Below the pieces are notes generated by a model. That model did no database searches. It saw only the letters and a list, made by a program, of their open reading frames with translations, and was not told the origin of the DNA. A DNA stretch of 64,000 nt from Candidatus Litorirhabdus singularis. GTDB lineage: Bacteria; Pseudomonadota; Gammaproteobacteria; Pseudomonadales; Halieaceae. The number at the start of each line of letters is the position of its first letter. The stretch's first letter is position 1. The stretch lies in assembly GCF_026262625.1 (NCBI RefSeq), contig NZ_SHNN01000005.1:186001-250000 (forward strand), given 5' to 3'. The translations under genes were made by a program, and so were the position numbers. Shown here in pieces: positions 59,774 to 64,000 of this stretch.

Positions 59774-60742
59774 ATGAACGAAGAACAACAGCAAGCCTTT
59801 GAAGACTTGATATACAGTTATGTCGGCAAGGTGGTGTGTCAGCGCATGCCAGCCAAGGACGCCGTTAATGAACCGATGATTCGTCATTGGGCGGAAGCCA
59901 TTGGCGACAATAATCCAGCCTATTCAGACCCGCAGTGGGCGGCCGACAGCCAGCGTGGCAAGATGATTGCCCCGCCGGCCATGATGTATAGCTGGGGACA
60001 GGAAGGCTTTCCAGTGGTTGCACAGGGGCGTACGCCTGATGCGCAAAGTGAACTGGTAGAAAGGTTCAATGAAAACGGTTTCTTTGGCACTCTGGGTACC
60101 AATGTCAAGCAGGAGTACTTCAAGGAAGTCGGCATTGGTGACACGGTTTACATGGAAATGGTGGTGGATAATATTTCTGAACAAAAAGCGACCGGGCGCG
60201 GTATCGGCTACTTTTTTGAGACGCTGGCGACCTTCAGCGACCAGCATGGCGACCCGATTGGAACTCAGCGCTTCAGGGTTCTCAAGTTTATTCCGCCTGC
60301 AGAGCAGGCCGCGGCCAGTAGCAGTGATAACGACGAGGCGCTGGAAGTACCAACCCGCATAGCGTCGCCGCGAGGGCATGACAACAAGTGGTGGTGGGAC
60401 GCCTGTGACGAAGGCAAAGTGCTGATTCAGCGCTGTAAGAACTGCCAGACTCTGCGGCATCCGCCGCGGCCCATGTGTGGTGAGTGCCAGTCTATGGAAT
60501 GGGATTCCATAGAGTCGACCTTAGCAGGTGAGGTGCTCAGTTTCACCGAGCTGCACCACCCCAAGATTCCCGGCTACCAGTATCCGCTGGTATGCGCGGT
60601 GATCAAGTTGGCTGAAGGTACTAACCTGGTGGCCAATGTAGTGGGCTGTGAGCCTGAGGCGGTGCACATCGGCATGCAGCTGCAGGGTAAAGTCGAGCAG
60701 ATAGACGCCAAGACCATGTTGCCGCAGTTTTACCCGGCCTGA
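59774..60742 (+). CDS. chsH2: MaoC/DUF35 fusion enoyl-CoA hydratase subunit, ChsH2-like
   Basis: A 322-residue protein with an N-terminal MaoC-like hotdog domain (about residues 20-175: PMIRHWAEAIGDNNPAYSDPQW, APPAMMYSWGQEGF) and a C-terminal DUF35 zinc ribbon plus OB fold (CKNCQ...CGECQ, then PLVCAVIKLAEGTNLVANVV). The same fusion in mycobacterial ChsH2 pairs with ChsH1 as a steroid-side-chain enoyl-CoA hydratase and with Ltp2 as an aldolase partner through DUF35. The next two genes are exactly such partners. Steroid assignment is by this order. Confidence 0.75.
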   Translation: MNEEQQQAFEDLIYSYVGKVVCQRMPAKDAVNEPMIRHWAEAIGDNNPAYSDPQWAADSQRGKMIAPPAMMYSWGQEGFPVVAQGRTPDAQSELVERFNENGFFGTLGTNVKQEYFKEVGIGDTVYMEMVVDNISEQKATGRGIGYFFETLATFSDQHGDPIGTQRFRVLKFIPPAEQAAASSSDNDEALEVPTRIASPRGHDNKWWWDACDEGKVLIQRCKNCQTLRHPPRPMCGECQSMEWDSIESTLAGEVLSFTELHHPKIPGYQYPLVCAVIKLAEGTNLVANVVGCEPEAVHIGMQLQGKVEQIDAKTMLPQFYPA

Positions 60743-60761
60743 GCCACAACGGAGAATCGAA

Positions 60762-61193
60762 ATGAGTGAATACAACACACGCAATTACGACGAGGTCTCT
60801 GTAGGCGATAAGCTGGAGCCCCTGAATATAGATATCACTACTGGCCTGATTGTCAGCACTGCGCTGGCGACCCGCGACTATGAACCCGTGCATCATGACA
60901 AGGGAGTCGCGCAGTCCACTGGACTGCCCGATGTGTTTATGAACATCCTCACCAGTCAGAGTTTTATGACTCGCTTTGCCACTGACTGGAGCGGGCCTGA
61001 AGCAGTGGTCAAGTCACTTGATATACGTCTGGGTGCGCCTAATGTGCCGGGCATGGTAATGACTGTGACCGGCGAGATAACTGCCAAGGATGATGCCAGT
61101 GGCATCGTCGACGTTGCCATCGTCGGCGAAAACAATATTTGGGGCATGCATATGCAGGGCACCGTTCAACTGGCATTGCCACAGGGAGCCTGA
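60762..61193 (+). CDS. chsH1: MaoC-like hotdog dehydratase, ChsH1-like
   Basis: A 143-residue single hotdog protein: KLEPLNIDITTGLIVSTALATRDYEPVHHDKGVAQSTGLPDVFMNI contains the hydratase motif region with Asp72-His77-type residues (YEPVHHD). ChsH1 carries the catalytic residues of the ChsH1-ChsH2 heterotetramer; here its Asp and His are present, as expected. GGAGAATCG precedes ATG 60762; 19 bases after the ChsH2-like gene and 3 before the Ltp2-like gene. Confidence 0.78.
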   Translation: MSEYNTRNYDEVSVGDKLEPLNIDITTGLIVSTALATRDYEPVHHDKGVAQSTGLPDVFMNILTSQSFMTRFATDWSGPEAVVKSLDIRLGAPNVPGMVMTVTGEITAKDDASGIVDVAIVGENNIWGMHMQGTVQLALPQGA

Positions 61194-61196
61194 GTC

Positions 61197-62375
61197 ATGG
61201 TTGCGAACATAAAAGATAAGGCGGTTATTGTTGGCGTTGGTAACACTGAGTTCAGCAAGAATTCTGGTGTGTCAGAGTTGTCGCTTGCGGTGCAGGCGAT
61301 TAAAACAGCGCTGGATGATGCCGGTCTGACGCCGGCTGACGTGGACGGCATGGCGACTTTTACGATGGACACCAGCGATGAAATTGAAGTCGCCCGCGCG
61401 CTGGGCGTCGGCAATATGAGTTTCTACGGTCGCGCTCACTACGGTGGTGGTGCAGCAACGTCGACGTTGCATCAGGCGACGATGGCAGTGGCTACCGGCA
61501 TGGCAGAGACAGTGGTGTGCTACCGGGCTCTAAACGGCCGCTCCGGACACCGCTTTTCCGGCGGTGTGTCAGGCGATATTACGACTGCTGATGCAATTCA
61601 CTGGGGTTGGTATATGCCCTATGGTTTGCTGACTCCAGCCAGTTGGGTAGGCATGTTTACCCAGCGTTGGATGCACAACACCGGCATTGGTAAGGACGCG
61701 TTGTATGAAGTGGCCAAGAGCGCTCGTGATTACGGCGCCAATAACCCGGCCGCCTTCTTCCACGGCCAGACGTTTGATCGCGCCGAGTATGATGCCCAGC
61801 GCATGATTAGCACGCCGTTGCAGCTGTTTGATTGCTGTCAGGAGAGCGATGGGGGCTCTGCAGTCATTGTTACCACCCCTGAGCGCGCTCGTGATCTGAA
61901 GCAGCCTGGTGTCGCTATACGCGGCGTGGCGCAGTGCGCTGCCAAGGATCAGGAGCAAATGACGTCCTTTTATCGGGACGAGTTTGCGGCAATTCCAGAA
62001 ATGGAGATCGCGGCGAGTGATGCTTATGCTCAGAGCGGTCTGACGGCGGCTGATATCGACGCGGCGGTGATCTACGATGCTTTCAGCCCTATTGTGCTTT
62101 GGCAGCTGGAGGCCTGGGGCTTTTGTGGCGCCGGTGAATCTGGCGACTTCGTCAAGGACGGCGCTCTGCGCAGGGACGGTCGGTTGCCGACTAACACCCA
62201 CGGTGGTCAGCTCAGCGAAGCCTATATCCATGGCGTCAATGGGATTGTAGAAGCCACGCGTTTGGTGCGCGGTACCTCGGTTAACCAACCGGACAAAACC
62301 GTAAACCATGCTTTGGTTACCTCTGGCGTGGGTATTCCCACCGGTGGTGCAGTGCTGGGTAAGCTGGACCTGTAG
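61197..62375 (+). CDS. ltp2: Thiolase-fold lipid-transfer protein, Ltp2-like aldolase
   Basis: A 392-residue thiolase-fold protein: VIVGVGNTEFSKNSGVSELSLAVQAIKTALDDAGL at the start, HYGGGAATSTLHQATMAVATG in the core and THGGQLSEAYIHGVNGIVEA near the end. Ltp2 enzymes cleave the beta-hydroxy steroid side chain by retro-aldol reaction with the DUF35 domain of ChsH2. The catalytic tyrosines of the family could be YDAFSP (about 279) and the Tyr in EAYIHG (about 342). Steroid substrate is inferred from the operon. Confidence 0.78.
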   Translation: MVANIKDKAVIVGVGNTEFSKNSGVSELSLAVQAIKTALDDAGLTPADVDGMATFTMDTSDEIEVARALGVGNMSFYGRAHYGGGAATSTLHQATMAVATGMAETVVCYRALNGRSGHRFSGGVSGDITTADAIHWGWYMPYGLLTPASWVGMFTQRWMHNTGIGKDALYEVAKSARDYGANNPAAFFHGQTFDRAEYDAQRMISTPLQLFDCCQESDGGSAVIVTTPERARDLKQPGVAIRGVAQCAAKDQEQMTSFYRDEFAAIPEMEIAASDAYAQSGLTAADIDAAVIYDAFSPIVLWQLEAWGFCGAGESGDFVKDGALRRDGRLPTNTHGGQLSEAYIHGVNGIVEATRLVRGTSVNQPDKTVNHALVTSGVGIPTGGAVLGKLDL

Positions 62376-62458
62376 TCCGGCTCCAAAACGCTTTCGCAGC
62401 TGCTAAAACTGTTCAATCGGTCTATGCTGTTACTTTGCATTAACGGGGGTAGATAGCA

Positions 62459-63223
62459 GTGGCGACAGTAACAGGCAAGGTAGTAGTACTGACCGGTGGT
62501 GCGGGAGATATTGCCCGGGTCGCGGCCAAGCGCTTTTTGGCCGGCGGTGCCAGCGTTATGCTGGTGGACCTGGACGCAGACAAGCTCGCGGCTGTGTGCA
62601 GCGAACTGGATTCAAAAGATGTGGCTCATTGCGCTGCCGATGTAACAGACCTGGCCGACACCCAGCGTTATATCAAGGCGGCGGTAGAACGCTTTGGCCG
62701 CATCGATGTTTTACTGGCTAACGCGGGTATAGAAGGGCAGGTCGCTCCTGTTTCGGAATACGACCCCGACGTTTTCCGCAAAGTTCTGGACGTTAATGTG
62801 ACGGGCCCGTTTCTGGGTATTCGTGAGGTGTTTCCGGTAATGGCCGCTAATGGCGGCGGCAGTATTGTCATTACTTCTTCTATAGCTGGCCTGCGTGGGT
62901 CCCCCGGTCTGTCTGCCTATAACGCCAGTAAGCACGCGGTTATTGGTCTGATGCGCTCCACGGCTGTAGAGGGCGGACCGCTAAACATCCGCGTCAATAC
63001 CATCAATCCGTCCCCCGTAGAAGGTCGCATGATACGGTCGCTGGAAGAGGGCAATATGCCTGATGCGCCTGAAGCCGTGCGCGAAATTATGGAGGCGAGT
63101 ATTCCCCTGCGTCGTTATGCAGTGCCGGAAGACGTGGTTAACCTGATGATGTTTCTTGCAGGGGATGAGAGTCAGTTTCTGACCGGTGCTGTGTATCCGG
63201 TCGATGGCGGCATGAGTGCCTGA
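62459..63223 (+). CDS. Short-chain dehydrogenase/reductase
   Basis: A 254-residue SDR: cofactor loop TGGAGDIA (residues 12-19), a D at VDLDADK pointing to NAD(H), NAG in LLANAGIEG, and the catalytic Ser-Tyr-Lys in ITSSIAG and SAYNASKHA. It starts with GTG 62459, 83 bases after the Ltp2-like gene, and may be part of the operon as hydroxysteroid or hydroxyacyl dehydrogenase. Confidence 0.88.
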   Translation: MATVTGKVVVLTGGAGDIARVAAKRFLAGGASVMLVDLDADKLAAVCSELDSKDVAHCAADVTDLADTQRYIKAAVERFGRIDVLLANAGIEGQVAPVSEYDPDVFRKVLDVNVTGPFLGIREVFPVMAANGGGSIVITSSIAGLRGSPGLSAYNASKHAVIGLMRSTAVEGGPLNIRVNTINPSPVEGRMIRSLEEGNMPDAPEAVREIMEASIPLRRYAVPEDVVNLMMFLAGDESQFLTGAVYPVDGGMSA

Positions 63224-63259
63224 TTATCACGTGGCGACAAGTCGGGGGTTAGGTTGAGC

Positions 63260-64000
63260 ATGAGTCGGCGCAGCTTTATGAATCTGGTAGGTGCAGCGGC
63301 GCTGAGCTCTGGCACTTTGGCTGCAGGGGCGGGTGGTTTCAGAGTGCGTACGATTACAGCGGGGGTGGAGCTGGGCGGCCGTGACGACCTTCCGCGTTTG
63401 GATCAGGCAGCGGCCTTTCTGGAACGCGGCAAAGCGCTATTTGGTGAACAGTGGGAAGTGCAAACCACACGTATCGCCACCCAACCGCTGGCGCAATACT
63501 TACCCGACTGGCGGCAACCACAGGCTATGGCGAAGCTGGTAGAGCTGGATAACTGGGCGCAGGCGCGCAACAACATGCTGAGCGTGGGGCCGGTTTTGAC
63601 CGGCACTGAGAACGCGCAGGGTTTTGGTGAGTGGGCTGCTGAGTTAGTAACGCGGACCGCCAATACCAGCTTTTCCTGTTTTGCAGCAGCTCCCGGCGCA
63701 GGTCCACAGCCTGAGACTATCAATGCCAGCGCAGAAGCGATCGTTGCCATCGCTGCCAATACCCCCGGTGGTGAAGGCAACTTCAGATTTTGTGCCACGG
63801 CCAATTGTCCATCGGGAACACCGTTTTTCCCCGCCGCCTGGCACAGCGGCGAGCCAGCGTTTACGATTGGGCTGGAGTCGCCTTTGGTGTTGCTGGCCGC
63901 ATTGCAGGATGCAGAGTCTCCAATTGGGATGGACCAGCGGCTACGTGCGGCTCTTAACCGGTCGCTGGCGCCAGTGGACGCTCTGGCACGGCAATTGGCC
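63260..64000 (+). CDS. Tat-signal DUF711 (UPF0210) protein, partial
   Basis: The frame runs off the right edge; 247 codons are visible. The start MSRRSFMNLVGAAALSSG is a twin-arginine signal (RRSFM) followed by a hydrophobic stretch. The mature part matches DUF711 proteins: VRTITAGVELG, LDQAAAFLERGKALFG, QTTRIATQPLAQYL, NTPGGEGNFRFCATANCPSG and FTIGLESPLVLLAAL. DUF711 proteins are normally cytoplasmic with no established function, so export is unusual. It may belong to the steroid operon, 36 bases after the SDR gene. Confidence 0.8.
   Translation, partial: MSRRSFMNLVGAAALSSGTLAAGAGGFRVRTITAGVELGGRDDLPRLDQAAAFLERGKALFGEQWEVQTTRIATQPLAQYLPDWRQPQAMAKLVELDNWAQARNNMLSVGPVLTGTENAQGFGEWAAELVTRTANTSFSCFAAAPGAGPQPETINASAEAIVAIAANTPGGEGNFRFCATANCPSGTPFFPAAWHSGEPAFTIGLESPLVLLAALQDAESPIGMDQRLRAALNRSLAPVDALARQLA

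Overview
This 64 kb window is a chromosomal segment of a gammaproteobacterium, most likely a marine member of the Cellvibrionales/Halieaceae-Spongiibacteraceae type (inferred from gene content, not from a marker gene). Supporting signs are the dksA-gluQ-small membrane protein order known from the cbrAB region of Pseudomonas and relatives, a membrane pyrophosphatase with a pyrophosphate-type phosphofructokinase, steroid-degradation type genes, and a long chromosomal integron. No rRNA, tRNA, CRISPR array or insertion sequence was recognised.

Layout. (1) 1-22.5 kb is ordinary core chromosome: a CbrX-like fragment, gluQ, dksA, an aminotransferase, sfsA, an M15 peptidase, hppA, a 3-ketosteroid-dehydrogenase-like flavoprotein, PPi-phosphofructokinase, an mpl / RND transporter / LON-domain operon, pyrC-rnt, argG, a LOG-family hydrolase, a periplasmic binding protein and the SOS polymerase dnaE2 with a perfect LexA box. 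(2) 22.6-43.0 kb is a sedentary chromosomal integron. intI is on the minus strand, attI is near 23810, and about 29 cassettes follow, nearly all with plus-strand genes separated by attC sites of 57-117 bp. Each cassette's R'' box can be checked against the TTRRRY bases at its own start; 19 match perfectly. Most cassette products are membrane or exported proteins of unknown function. Nine cassettes carry members of one paralogous family, called 'family A' here: an N-terminal membrane helix followed by a helical domain of about 130 residues. Other cassettes carry a BrnT/antitoxin pair, a SAM methyltransferase, VOC, ABM, SnoaL-like and DoxX proteins. One unit is a TonB-dependent receptor under its own cobalamin riboswitch. 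(3) 43-50 kb looks like a decaying zone with small accessory genes, a broken HD-domain gene, a dead family A remnant and a PaiB-like stub. (4) 50.4-57.2 kb holds single-gene housekeeping and accessory functions (PGA hydrolase, SulP transporter, GFA, VOC, GNAT and others). (5) 57.2-64 kb carries a PliI-like inhibitor, an APH-type phosphotransferase and a divergent operon ChsH2-ChsH1-Ltp2-SDR that fits steroid side-chain beta-oxidation, followed by a Tat-signal DUF711 protein cut by the window edge.

How it fits together. hppA and the PPi-dependent phosphofructokinase both draw on pyrophosphate. The integron and the SOS-inducible error-prone polymerase are neighbours on one strand, so both adaptation systems share a locus. 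The KstD-like enzyme at 6.7 kb and the ChsH/Ltp2 operon at 60 kb suggest growth on steroids. The strongest candidate for an undescribed system is the repeated family A of cassette-encoded single-helix membrane proteins.
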